Shown here in pieces: positions 10,721 to 20,890 of a stretch of DNA of 64,000 bases (position 1 is the first letter of the stretch; the number at the start of each line of letters is the position of its first letter). The position numbers were made by a program, and so were the translations under genes. Below the pieces are notes generated by a model. The model saw only the letters and a list, made by a program, of their open reading frames with translations. It made no database searches and was not told the DNA's origin. Source of the DNA: Hemileia vastatrix (lineage: Eukaryota; Basidiomycota; Pucciniomycetes; Pucciniales; Zaghouaniaceae); NCBI GenBank assembly GCA_030280995.1, contig JASXTE010000011.1, forward strand, positions 5,303,501 to 5,367,500, read 5' to 3'.

Positions 10721-11701
10721 TTACATATTGTTCATTATATGATTTTGCTTGGCAATAATATCTCTCAAGTGCTCATCATTAATTCTTGCTACATCTGGAG
10801 TGTTTCTCAATAAGGAAACTGAGTAACTTTCCAGACTCTCATAGAACTCAAGGTCAAGAGTTTCATCAATCACAGCCATATCAGGATTAATCATTGAGGT
10901 AGCAATTAAAAGTAATGGATTAGATACATGAGATATCTGTCTACTATTCCCAGCTTCTATAGGTCTCAAAGTTTCATCCTGTCTTCCAGATTTACCTGAA
11001 GGAACAGAGTCAGCCACAAGAAAAGGCACTTGAGAATCAATAGAGGGAAATACCAGGGTTTGCTGGGTATCACCATATTGGGCTTCCTTCTTCTTTTGCC
11101 TCCTTGATAAGGGTGGGGAGGAGTGGGGTTGGCCTGGGCGGGCTTTGATGGACCTACCTGAGGTAACTGATGCTGATTTTGAGCTAAGTAGTCCCACTGT
11201 GTGTTGAGCCAGTCCCACTGCCACTTGGACACTTCCACCATCTCTTGGGATTGGGGAGCCAATTGTTGTTGATCCCTGGGAGGAAGAGGTTTCCTTTTCT
11301 CTTGGAGAAAAGTATCTGTTCTTTTCCCCCTTTCTTCCAAGGCATCTACCCTTACCTTTAGTTTCAAGCTGTCTGTCTTTAACTCCTTTATGTGGGTTGA
11401 CAGATTCTTTATCTGCTGGGACAACGGCATCTTTTTTATCTTGAAGCCTTTTGGAAGCTCTTCTGGTGGGTTTGTCCTGGGCTTCTGATCCTGAGTATTG
11501 TCCACTAGGATTTCTACTTCTTCCATTTCTACATCCTGTTTGGGGCAAGGATTTATTAGTTTGAGAAATTCTTCTTGTTAAAGGAGAACTTACAGAAGTA
11601 GGCTCATCATAATCAATTAAGTCTAGTTCCTCTTCACGTGCAGCAAAACCACTTTGATCAGTCATTTTTAAGATTCTACTGAAATGAAGGAAAAGAGACA
11701 A
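10721..11701 (-). pseudogene. Element I gag N-terminal part, separated from gag-pol by stops
   Basis: This 326-codon frame is in the same reading frame as the long gag-pol frame and would be its N-terminal part but for TAA at 10721 and TAG at 10637. A likely start is the ATG of MTDQSGF, a few codons after the first Met. It is rich in Ser, Arg and Lys, with no known domain. The matching region in elements III and IV begins with SLRSRAEKPG or YNTRSKAKN. Between 10966 and 11526 it overlaps a second frame in the +1 register, which appears to be the better conserved of the two. Confidence 0.7.
10966..11526 (-). CDS. Embedded +1-frame ORF in gag start (KWxWDW ORF), element I
   Basis: A 186-residue frame lies wholly inside the gag start, one base ahead of the gag frame. 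It has a helical heptad-like stretch (SQQIKNLSTHIKELKTDSL), then VSKWQWDW, then a Pro-rich and basic tail (HPYQGGKRRRKP). Elements III (30584-30946) and IV (43776-44240) have a frame in the same +1 register with VSKWKWDW and VEKWKWDW. Base changes at this motif tend to preserve the Trp pattern more than the overlapping gag residues, so this is probably the selected product. I do not recognise the family. A small coiled-coil, RNA-binding Gag-like or accessory protein is an inference. Confidence 0.6.
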   Translation of the reverse strand: MEEVEILVDNTQDQKPRTNPPEELPKGFKIKKMPLSQQIKNLSTHIKELKTDSLKLKVRVDALEERGKRTDTFLQEKRKPLPPRDQQQLAPQSQEMVEVSKWQWDWLNTQWDYLAQNQHQLPQVGPSKPAQANPTPPHPYQGGKRRRKPNMVIPSKPWYFPLLILKCLFLWLTLFLQVNLEDRMKL

Positions 11702-11759
11702 AAATTAATTAGTCTTTATTTTTAATTTTTATTTAACAGAAATAAAATAAAAATAATAA

Positions 11760-12345
11760 AAAAAAATCTTTTTAGGATAAAAATCAACTTAAATAAAATT
11801 AATAAAAGAAAAATTTAAAACCAGGATAATACAATCAACTGTAGAAATAAATTAGAATTTCTATTAATTTTTATTTTCAGGATTTAAATCAACTAATTTA
11901 TTACCAGGATTTATTTTCAACTGAAATAATCAAATATGAATCTTTATTAATAAAATTATTTTAACTGATCACTTAACTAACAGGACTTAATGTCAACTGA
12001 AGTAATTTAAATATGAGTTTTATTTAAAAAAAAGATTTATTGGATTACCAGGACTCAAAGTCAACTGAAGTAATTAAATGTGAATTATTTTTATTAATAA
12101 AAATATTATTGTCAGGACAATTTTTCAACTGGAACAATTAAAAATTTAAATTAATCAGGACAAATGTCAACTGAAAAATTATAATAATTATTTTATTTAA
12201 TAAAAAATATTATTGTCAGGACAATTTGTCAACTGGAAAAATTAAAATTCAAATTAATCAGGACAATTGTCAACTGAAAAATGATAATTAATATTAAAAT
12301 ATAATTATTTTATTACTTCTGGGACTAAGAACACTTATTGCTCTA
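11760..12345 (-). repeat. Hairpin repeat array in element I leader
   Basis: About ten copies of a short unit, read on the plus strand as CAGGAC-N4/6-GTCAACTG, lie near 11770, 11820, 11877, 11902, 11981, 12050, 12113, 12155, 12215 and 12257. The flanks of the loop pair (GAC with GTC), and in other copies become GAT with ATC. Spacers are A/T-rich and unrelated. This is the untranslated leader between primer-binding site and gag. Confidence 0.7.
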
Positions 12346-12583
12346 TTATGGTCAACCAGGAAAAATAAAAAAAAATATAATAATAAAATTAAATTCCAAA
12401 TTACCAGACACCTCCCCCTGCAAAATGAGCAAATTAATGCCACTTACAGAGTGCTGAGTAAAAGGAAATACGTAGCAAATGGAGAGTGAAGAGTAACCCA
12501 CAAATAGTAATAACAATAATTACCACGATATATACGATCTTTAGTCAGTATATGAACTTAAGTTTTGGAGCGCGGTTCGATTC
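12346..12583 (-). other. Rest of element I leader up to element II insertion
   Basis: Non-coding leader of element I, with an isolated pol III B-box-like GGTTCGATTCC at 12574-12584 next to the insertion point of element II. No complete tRNA can be folded here. Confidence 0.6.
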
Positions 12584-12587
12584 CCGT

Positions 12588-13706
12588 TGTGGTAGCCTAA
12601 AGTTTAGTATGGCACCTAAGTACGTAAATGGAGTTATTACGGCGTGCAAGATTGGCGTTATTATTTTTTATATAAGGGTTTTATTTAATTTATTGGAGTT
12701 TAAAATATGAAGAAATTGGTCACGAGCAAATGCCTATACAAATACAATTTATTTTACGGAGAAAACTTATTTTACGGTCTGAAAAATTTATAAGTATCAA
12801 GTCAAGTCACTCAAGAACCTTGGGAAATTTTCCCAGAATTTTTACTATGTTTCTTATATTTTTAAATGAATTTTAAAGTTTTATAGAAATATTTACGTTT
12901 TCAAAAATTACTTAACTTTGATGAATTTTCACGGGGTAATTAGAGCTGCGCAGACTACGAAAATTAGTTTGGTATGTAAAGGGGAAGTAGCTCTATTATG
13001 TGTAATTTTTCTAGATTTTTTATTATAGTTTTAAGGTTCTAATTGAGTCCGGAAGTCCGGACGGACTCCGTTTCGACTCCGTACGGACTCTGCTTTGACT
13101 CCGTACGGGCTCCGGATTGACTCTGGAAGAGCTCTGGAGGGGAAAACTTAGGCACATGACTAGGAATACTTAAGCGCTTCTCAAACTCAAAATTGAGAGG
13201 GGGGACACAACATACAGCTTAATCTTTAACCACCACAGTCTCATTTTTTATTACTCAACAAATTAAATAAATTGTAATACCCTTATAACTTTATATTTTA
13301 TATATAACATTTTAGAAATACTACTCAACAATTTAAATCACACTTCATACAGGGTATCTTTAGAAAGGTCTTCATCACTGGGACTTGATTATTGCTGTCT
13401 CATAAAAATTTAAATTATTATAAAAACATAAAAGTCAATCTTTTCAGATCTTTCACTGGTACACCTTAATTGTTGTTATCAGTATTTCTTCCTCAACAGC
13501 CACTTTTATTAAAATCTCAATAAGCGTTAAATATATTAGAGTTTCATTATTTTTTTATCAATCAGATCCAAGTAGATTGGTTAGCTTAGTGATTTAGAAT
13601 TCCCATTTTGTTATTTTATTGGAAGGACGGGGTTTTCAGCTAAATCCACACATCTCCTCCGGATTCTGCTTACAGCAAGGCGACTGTAAGAGTTTACCTT
13701 ACCATA
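12588..13706 (+). repeat. Element II 5' LTR
   Basis: 1119 bp, TGTGGTA to TACCATA, matching 23432-24528. A TATATAAGG stretch near 12670 could be a TATA box, weakly supported. Around 13045-13130 it has repeated GACTCCGTACGG-type units, the only GC-rich part and the site of the LTR indel. Confidence 0.93.
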
Positions 13707-13708
13707 GT

Positions 13709-13725
13709 TGGCGCCCAACTTGGGG
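13709..13725 (+). promoter_or_regulatory. Primer-binding site of element II
   Basis: TGGCGCCCAACTTGGGG begins two bases after the 5' LTR. The TGG start pairs with a tRNA 3' CCA end. I cannot name the tRNA with certainty. Confidence 0.8.
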
Positions 13726-13777
13726 TTCGATTTCTCTAGCTTTCTTTAAAGACTTACTTGGATCAAGAACGTTATTA

Positions 13778-13839
13778 GCCTGCAAGAGGCTTATTTTCTG
13801 GAACTCTAATTGGATTTTTGTTATTGGCCTGCAAGAGGC
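13778..13839 (+). repeat. Two leader hairpins of element II
   Basis: GCCT-GCAAG-AGGC occurs at 13778-13790 and 13827-13839, just before the gag start codon at 13883. Each is followed by a T-rich stretch. They have the layout of the downstream hairpins but a GCCT/AGGC stem and a 5-nt loop. Confidence 0.65.
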
Positions 13840-13882
13840 TTGTTATTTTATTGATTGTTCATGCTTTTCATTACTTATTGGG

Positions 13883-16492
13883 ATGTCTTCTTCTGCTGTT
13901 GCTTCTGGATCTTCTAACCCTCTTACTCCCTCAGTTAGAATTGTTTCTTGGGATGGCCCAAAGTTTGATGGGGAGGAGGTTAAATGGTTCATTAGCAGGT
14001 ATGAAGCTGCTGCTGCTGTTGATGGTGCTTCTCATGTGGACATGGTGAAGCAAGTTAGATTTTTTATTGCTGATAGGGAGGTGGAAAAAGAGGTTATTGC
14101 TATGCAGGCATTCAAGGACAAGGATTGGGTTAAGCTTTCTAAAGCTATGGTTGATAGATGGGGTGTTAGGTTTACTATGATGGACCTCAATAAAATTGTT
14201 GGAGACTGGCAAGCAAAAGGTGGAGTTTCTTCTATGGCTGACTTCAAAAAGCTCTGTGTTCAGTTTGATGAAGTGGTGGAATATCTCATACTGGTGGACA
14301 AGTTAGTGCATGAGAAACAAGCAAAAGATTTGTTTTGGACAGCATGCAGCAGGGATATTCGTATGGACGTCTTGAAGGATCTTTCAAGAAAAGATTTGAT
14401 GAAGGAACTGCCTAATGGTGAGCAGAAACTGCCGGCTCTGGAGGTTATCAAGGACAACATTCAAGCCCATCTAAAGTTATTGGCGTTGGACAAATATCAA
14501 GAGTCATGCACTCAATATGTTAGCAAGGTTAGCAAAGTTTTGGCCGAAAACAACGATATTATGGTCAAAGCCCAGGAGGCCAAGAAGGCTCAAATGGGAT
14601 TACCTGCTGCTAAAGTTGAGGGTAATGTAGATAATAAGATGGTCGATCACTTGGCCGATTTAACGAAACAATTAAAAATATTTGTTCAAGAAACCCAGAA
14701 GGCCAATAAGGCCCCAATTGCTTCTTCGTCGACGTCAACTTCTTATCAGTCTAGAGGGTATGAACGTCGAAATTATAATGGCAATAATAATGGTAACCGC
14801 TTCCCAGGCAATGGGAGAAATGGTGGTAATGGTGGTAATGGATATAGAGGTGGCTACGATGAGCCAAAGGTGTGCTCCTATTGCAATAGGAGGGGTCACA
14901 GAGCAACAGTTTGTTTTGCTCTTGATAAGGATATGGATGCTGGGCGAGTTTTATTTGATGGTAAAGTTTATAAATTTCCTGATGGTTCGTTCATCAAGCC
15001 CAGTGATGGACAGTCTCCTTCTGATTTGGTCAGAAGAAGTTTAACGGCTGAAAGGAGAGCCAGATTTGAAGAGGTGACAGATGAAGATGTTAATGCCAAG
15101 GGTGGCAAAAATGGTAATGGTAATGGTGGTAAAGCTGACAAGGGCAAGGAGAAAGAGGTCAGTAAAGCCACATTTTCTACTTCTTTTGGTGGTTTAGAGC
15201 TGGCGACAGTTGCCCAGGTGGAGGGTAGCTGTATGGCTGGCGAATACGATGTTAATGCTGCTAGAAGAGCAGCTGCTACTAAGGCGAAGAGTAGCATTCA
15301 GAGCCAATTGAGGGCTAATCCTGGCAAGGCCAATAACAAAGTGAACCCTTACTCTAAGGACAAGAATTCTAGTGCTCAAACTGCCGCCAACAAATTGAAC
15401 CCTTACTCTAAGGACGAATTATATAAAATGCAGAAGGGGATTGCTGATATGGGGCCCCCTAGTTATGGCAAGTTTTATTTAAATGGTGAGCCTATGCCAG
15501 AGGATGATTCGGATTCTGAGGAGGACGTACCGTTGACGTCTCTACCCAGACCAAGTTTTAGCGGTCCCATCCCAATGGAGGGTGTAAGAAGGACTAGCGA
15601 TGGATCAGGATTAGTGCAAGAAGCTGGTGACGGAGTTAGGGTTATAGAAAGTGAAGATGTTATTATGGGAGGTGAAGATGGCTCGGTTGGACCTCAAGAG
15701 GTACCCAGGGCCAAGGTTGTTAAATCAAAGGTCCAGTATGAGCGGCCAGTAGTTTCTGGTCAAGCTAATGCGATGGATGCAGTTTTGAATAGGGTGAATC
15801 AACTGCAGATTCCCTTATCTTTGGGGGAGTTATTTACGATTTGTCCGGTGCTTGCTGAAAAGCAAAAGAAGCATTTGACGAGGCGTCGGGTTTCCACTGG
15901 AGAGGTGGAATATATTTGTGAAAATGCCAAAAAGTTTGGGGAAGATGTAGATACACATTTTTCCGCTCCCCTGGGTTACCTGGTGGTAACTCTTAACGGT
16001 AAAGAAGTTAAGGCCTTGGTCGATTCAGGGTCTCAAATTAATTTAATTTCATTGGAGCAAGCAACAAGTATAGGCTTGCCAATTAAAAGTGGGGCTGGGG
16101 GAAACCTCAGAGGTATTGGAGGGCATGCAACAGAGCTAATGGGTACAGCTGAGCATGTCAGGTTAGGCATTGGTGGATCTGTTGGTAAGTTTCACTTTTA
16201 TGTGGCCAGAGGAGCAGTCAAAACTGTTCTTGGTGGTCCTTTTTTGATGGATTTTGAGGCCAGGATAGGGTATCAAGCTGGCATTGGGATTAGTTTGGAG
16301 ATCACTGGTGAAGATATGCGGAGGTTACATATGCAGTTAGCGCCTCCTGGAGATGAAGGTTGGGAAACACGGCCAGGGACTACTACTCTGTGCCAGTGTT
16401 GTGTTTGCACCAAGAAGCGGCATATTAAACGGACGGCTTCTGGTGAATTATGTTTGTTGGAAAGGGATGGATGCCCTCATTTTTTGGGGTAG
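13883..16492 (+). CDS. Element II gag-protease
   Basis: I place the start at the ATG of MSSSAVASG (869 aa). The frame stays open upstream through the primer-binding site and LTR, but a start there is unlikely. Gag core: VSWDGPKFDGEEVKWF to about residue 200. A canonical CCHC zinc knuckle CSYCNRRGHRATVC near residue 330 (14873-14914). An Asn/Gly-rich linker precedes it and an acidic linker follows. An aspartic protease with VKALVDSGSQINLIS near residue 710 and VLGGPFLMD downstream. It ends in TAG at 16490, just after a slippery TTTTTTG. Confidence 0.92.
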   Translation: MSSSAVASGSSNPLTPSVRIVSWDGPKFDGEEVKWFISRYEAAAAVDGASHVDMVKQVRFFIADREVEKEVIAMQAFKDKDWVKLSKAMVDRWGVRFTMMDLNKIVGDWQAKGGVSSMADFKKLCVQFDEVVEYLILVDKLVHEKQAKDLFWTACSRDIRMDVLKDLSRKDLMKELPNGEQKLPALEVIKDNIQAHLKLLALDKYQESCTQYVSKVSKVLAENNDIMVKAQEAKKAQMGLPAAKVEGNVDNKMVDHLADLTKQLKIFVQETQKANKAPIASSSTSTSYQSRGYERRNYNGNNNGNRFPGNGRNGGNGGNGYRGGYDEPKVCSYCNRRGHRATVCFALDKDMDAGRVLFDGKVYKFPDGSFIKPSDGQSPSDLVRRSLTAERRARFEEVTDEDVNAKGGKNGNGNGGKADKGKEKEVSKATFSTSFGGLELATVAQVEGSCMAGEYDVNAARRAAATKAKSSIQSQLRANPGKANNKVNPYSKDKNSSAQTAANKLNPYSKDELYKMQKGIADMGPPSYGKFYLNGEPMPEDDSDSEEDVPLTSLPRPSFSGPIPMEGVRRTSDGSGLVQEAGDGVRVIESEDVIMGGEDGSVGPQEVPRAKVVKSKVQYERPVVSGQANAMDAVLNRVNQLQIPLSLGELFTICPVLAEKQKKHLTRRRVSTGEVEYICENAKKFGEDVDTHFSAPLGYLVVTLNGKEVKALVDSGSQINLISLEQATSIGLPIKSGAGGNLRGIGGHATELMGTAEHVRLGIGGSVGKFHFYVARGAVKTVLGGPFLMDFEARIGYQAGIGISLEITGEDMRRLHMQLAPPGDEGWETRPGTTTLCQCCVCTKKRHIKRTASGELCLLERDGCPHFLG
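16480..16486 (+). promoter_or_regulatory. Probable -1 ribosomal frameshift site
   Basis: T TTT TTG lies in the gag frame as X XXY YYZ, one codon (GGG) before the gag TAG at 16490. The pol frame is -1 relative to gag and is open only from 16447. This matches the geometry of classical -1 frameshift sites. I did not establish a downstream pseudoknot. Confidence 0.75.
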
Positions 16493-16748
16493 CAGGGGCT
16501 GATCACTCTAATGTTGTAATCTCTCCTCAGGATGAGATCCCAGATTGCAATAGGTCAGCTCACTTGGAGATAATTCAAGTGGATTCTCAATTATTTTCTG
16601 TTAATATTACTTTGGAGTGCAAATACGTTATGGACTTTTCTATATGTTTATTGGATTTACCCGGTTTTTCTATTAAATTTAAAAACGGTGAAAAAGGCAA
16701 AATGGGCCAAATTAGGTTGGATAAAAGTTGGAAGGGTATGTTTTATGA

Positions 16749-17070
16749 CCTCCAGCAAAAGGTTAAACTGCAATTATCTCCTTCTATTTTGGACCTCCAG
16801 CAAGAGGGTAAACTGCGAAAATCTTATCAAAATATGATTAAAAATCTTGGTATGAATAAAACACAAAAAAATAATTTATGTGAAAATGCTATTATGGACC
16901 TCCAGCAAGAGGCTAAACTGCAAGTATCTCCTTCTATTTTGGACCTCCAGCAAGAGGGTAAACTGCGAAAATCTTATCAAAACCCGATTAAAAATCTTGG
17001 TATAATTAAAACTCAAAAAAATAATTTTTGTGAAAATTCAATTCCAGTCCTCCAGCAAGAGGTTAAACTG
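16749..17070 (+). repeat. Hairpin array in pol linker before RT (5 copies)
   Basis: CCTC-CAGCAA-GAGG followed by NTAAACTGC at 16794, 16899, 16944 and 17049, with a one-base variant (AAGG) at 16749. All are in the same reading frame, giving LQQE(V/G/A)KL. A larger ~150-bp duplication spans two pairs of copies. The region lies between protease and RT, where protein sequence is free to vary. Confidence 0.85.
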
Positions 17071-19049
17071 CCGACTTTCTTTACGGGTGATTTACTGTTG
17101 GATAAGGGAAGAAAAGGTGTTGGAAAATCTGTTTATAAATTAGAGGAGGGAAAGGAGAAAAGGGTAAAATTTAAAAATGAAATAAAATATTTTTCTAATT
17201 TTTCTTATTCTGATTCTGGCGATGAAGAAGATTCATTTGATGAAAGTTTTAATGGCGATACAAAAGAAAATGTTTTACCTCAAGTTAATTTAGATGTGGA
17301 CGCAGCCAAATATAAGAAAGTAGCAAATAAAGTTCGACCTATTAATGAACCGCTACCTGCTGAATTAAATCCACCCTTGAGAAGACCAAGGTTATCAAGA
17401 GATCCTTATGAAAGTCCCTTGGTAAAGAATCCACCTGAATTTTCTGAGACGTCAAGAATCACTTTTGAGAGACTGGGTGTTGTTAATTTTGGACCTGATG
17501 GTTGGTTGTCTGGAGAAGAGAAGAAGTTGTTGTTGGATGTGATGGTCAAGCGAGAGAAGGCCATTGCTTTTGTAGAAGAGGAGAGGGTTGTGTTGAAGCA
17601 TTTGTATGGGGAGCCTTACAAGATTCCTGTGGTATGTCATGAACCGTGGCAGCAGAAACCGATTCCTATTCCGGCTGCATTAAAAGAAGCCTATATTGAA
17701 GTTGTCAGAGAACGGATACGCACTGGACTGTATGAGCAATCAACGTCAAGTTATTCTAGTCCGGTATTTTGTATCAAGAAACCGAGTGGCAAGCTTAGAG
17801 TTGTTCATGATCTTAGGGAATTAAATAGGGTTACAATAAAGGATGCTGGGATACCGCCTAGCGCTGAGGAGTTTGTTGAAGCGTTTGCAGGGAGAGTGTG
17901 TTATGGATTGGGAGATATTATGGGTGGATATGATGAGAGAGAGTTACATCCAGACTCAAGGCCTCTCACTACATTCGATACGCCACTAGGACGTTTACAG
18001 TTAACAAGATTACCTCAAGGAGCAACAAATTCGGTTGCAGTTTATCAAGCTCAGATGGCTTGGATCCTTCAAGACGAAATTCCACAATATGCTGGAATCT
18101 TTATAGATGATGGAGGAATTAAGGGACCAACAACCGACTATGATAACCAGGTGTTGAAAGAGAATCCCGGGATACGCAAATTCATTTGGGAGTTTGCAAT
18201 TACTTTAGAAAGAATCTTGTTTCGAATTGAAGAGGCTGGTTTAACTATTTCAGGTTCAAAATTTTCATGTTGTGTTCCAGCCTTAGAAATATTAGGCCAT
18301 GTGGTATGTAGAGAGGGTAGGATTATGTCCAAGAAGAAAGTTAACAAAATTCAGTCCTGGCCAAGACCCAAGAATACAACTGAAGTTAGAGGGTTTTTAG
18401 GCGTTTGCGTATATGTTAGAATGTTTATTAAGGACTTTTCTTTATTGGCAGCTCCATTGAGACGATTGACGAGAAAGGATGCAGACTGGGAGTGGGATGA
18501 AGAGTGTGAGAAGGCGTTTGTGAAGTTGAAGGAAGTTGTGGGGAAGGATTTAGTCCTGCACAAGTTGGATTATGGAAAAGATTCTGGCAGAATTTATTTA
18601 GCAGTTCATTCAAGTCAGGTTGCAGCTGGGGCGGTTTTGTCTCAGATGGATAAAGCTGGTTACATCAGGCCAGTTAGGTATGAATCTGTAGTATTTACTG
18701 AGGTCGAATCAAGATATTCTCAACCAAAATTGGAATTATGTGGTGTGGCGAAAATACTGAAGAAACTTCAGCATATTTTGTGGGGGCAACATTTTGAGTT
18801 GCAAGTGGATGCGAAATTGTTAATCCAGATGATTAATTCCCCAAGTTTACCGAACGCACCCATGACGAGATGGGTAGCTTTTATTCAACATTTTTCGTTC
18901 GATTTAGTTCATAAGCCTGGCAAAACTTTTACTATGCCAGATGGTTTATCAAGGAGACCACCCACTGAAGAAGATTCAGACTCAGAAGAGTTCGATGAAG
19001 ATATACCTATTATCAAAGCCAGCACTAAAGGAGCTGAAGACTTTCCATA

Positions 19050-19129
19050 CCTCCCCCATGAGGTTAAACTGGCAGGACTATTGTGTTTAGATTATGGTGT
19101 TGATGACCTCCACCAAGAGGATAAACTGG
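19050..19129 (+). repeat. Hairpin pair in pol linker before integrase
   Basis: CCTC-CCCCAT-GAGG-TTAAACTGG at 19050 and CCTC-CACCAA-GAGG-ATAAACTGG at 19107. They sit between RNase H and integrase, again a domain linker. Confidence 0.8.
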
Positions 19130-20763
19130 AAAATAGTTTTTATGTTAATAAAGGTGTTGGAAAAGGTGTAGATAAATTCGGTAGAAAGGAGGTAGAAGAA
19201 GATGTGGTGTATGTAGAGGAAGATGGATTGGTAGTGTGGGATAGTAGTAAATTAAGGAATGGTGTATATGTTGGAGAATTAGAGAATTTAAATAAAAGGG
19301 TGGATAAAGAGAAAGAGGTATTTTCAAATACGGTTTTTGAAGGATCCAAAGGTTCAGAAGAAAAACTTCGACATAGCTCGATTAAAGATTTATTTAGGGG
19401 TCAACGATTATTGGCTCATTCATGTGCAGGTGATATTGGTGATAGAGAAGTCCCTATTGATTTTATATTAATCGATTATCAAGATGAAGTCTGGGGTCAG
19501 ACTGGTTTTTATTTTTTGTTAGTCAAATATTTGTTGACTTTAGAGAGGCCAGAAGAGTGTGAAGACGATGAATGGGTGGCTATCAAGAAGAAGTCATCTA
19601 CGTTTTACCTATCTGGTCGACGTTTAATGAGGAGGAGGTATCCAAATCCTCAAGTAGTTATAACTCAACAGAAGGGGCAAGAATTAGTTTTGAAATCACT
19701 GCATGAAGATCTCGGGCATAGAGGCGTTGGAGAAACGTTTAGAAGAATTTCTGATCGATTTTGGTGGCCTGGCATGAAGATGGCTGTTAAACAGTGGGTT
19801 CAGTCATGCGAAGAATGTCAAAGACGAAGTTATTTAAGGCCAAAAGAACCTGGACGCGCGACGGGTGAATATACGCTCTTTGGAAGAGTTAGTTTAGATG
19901 CCGTTCATATAAAAGAGGGACGGTATAAATATTTAATTGTGGCCAGAGATGATTTATCTGGTTGGGTAGAGGCAGCGCCTCTTATTAATTTAACTGCCAA
20001 AAATGTGGCAGAATTTTTTTTGAATAATTGGGTATATAGGTATGGGGTGATGAAGTTGGTAACGGTAGATGGAGGTCCTGAATTTGAGACAGAGTTTAAA
20101 GAGGCCGTATTGAAAGTTGGATCAAAGGTTAGGGTAGCAACCCCATATTATCCTGAAGCTGAAGGCATGGTTGAAAGAGGGCATCAAGTTATTAAGGATG
20201 CTTTAGTTAAAATTTGTGGGACAAGTGCCGAAAAGTGGAGGCACTATTTACCTTTAGTTTTATTTGCTGATCGAATCACTGCCAAAAGGACTACCGGATT
20301 TTCACCTTATGAACTTGTTTTTGGACAGAAAGCAGTTTTACCGGTTGATTTAGAAGCTGAATCATATCTTGGGGTTGACTGGGACACGGTCAAAACTACT
20401 GAAGAATTATTGTGTGCAAGAATGATGCAGCTAGAAAAGAAAGAAGAATATTTAGAAAAGGCATATTCGCGGATGATGAAGATCCGAAATCAATCAGTTA
20501 GATATTGGGATGAGCGGTTGGCACATTGATTAAGGAAACCTTTGAACCCAGGTGATATGGTCTTGGTGTATAATAGGAGTTTGGAAAGTCAGTGGGGAAA
20601 GATGTTTGCAGATAGGTGGAATGGACCGTATAAAATCAAGGAGCAAGTTTCCGGCGGTTCATATGTGCTAGAAGAGTTGGATGGAGTAGTATTGAAGAAG
20701 AGGGTAGCGGCCGATCAAGTGAAACGGTTCTATCCTAGAGGCACCAGGAGTGCCGAAGTCTAA

Positions 20764-20890
20764 CTCCGAAATGAGGATAAACTACAATTTTAATGACATT
20801 TATCAAATTTTATGGATTCCTCCGCAATGAGGATAAACTATGATATCGACAATATTTTATGACGACCTCTGCAACGAGGATAAACTATCT
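20764..20890 (+). repeat. Three hairpins straight after the pol stop
   Basis: CTC-CGAAAT-GAG-GATAAACTA at 20764, CCTC-CGCAAT-GAGG-ATAAACTA at 20819 and CCTC-TGCAAC-GAGG-ATAAACTA at 20866, spaced about 50 bp in non-coding sequence. Same motif as in the pol linkers, now without any coding constraint. Confidence 0.85.

Larger units (their letters stand above)
16447..20763 (+). pseudogene. Element II pol (RT-RNase H-integrase), one premature stop
   Basis: Pol frame reached by frameshift. A linker of about 300 residues (16500-17400) carries repeats of DLQQEGKL type. Reverse transcriptase follows with LRVVHDLRELNRV, LPQGATNS and FIDDGGIKGP (near 18105). RNase H reads LAVHSSQVAAGAVL at 18597-18640, where a catalytic Asp is expected at the His. 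Another repeat-bearing linker is near 19050-19130. Integrase has the HH-CC site (HEDLGHRG to CEECQRRS) and Asp, Asp, Glu in SLDAVHI, TVDGGPEF and GMVERGHQ. A TGA at 20527-20529 interrupts the frame at HxLRKPLNPGD; the rest is open to 20763. It is otherwise intact, so decay is recent. The TGA could come from CGA by one C-to-T change. Confidence 0.9.

Noticed and set aside
12540..12600. tRNA gene suggested by GGTTCGATTCC and a D-arm-like TTTAGTCAGTAT
   Set aside because: The T-stem does not pair beyond two bases, no acceptor stem is found on either side, even after joining across element II, and the sequence lies in the element I leader.
14682..15297. Frames of about 110-120 codons on both strands inside gag of element II
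   Set aside because: Shadow frames of the repetitive, Gly/Asn-rich gag linker.
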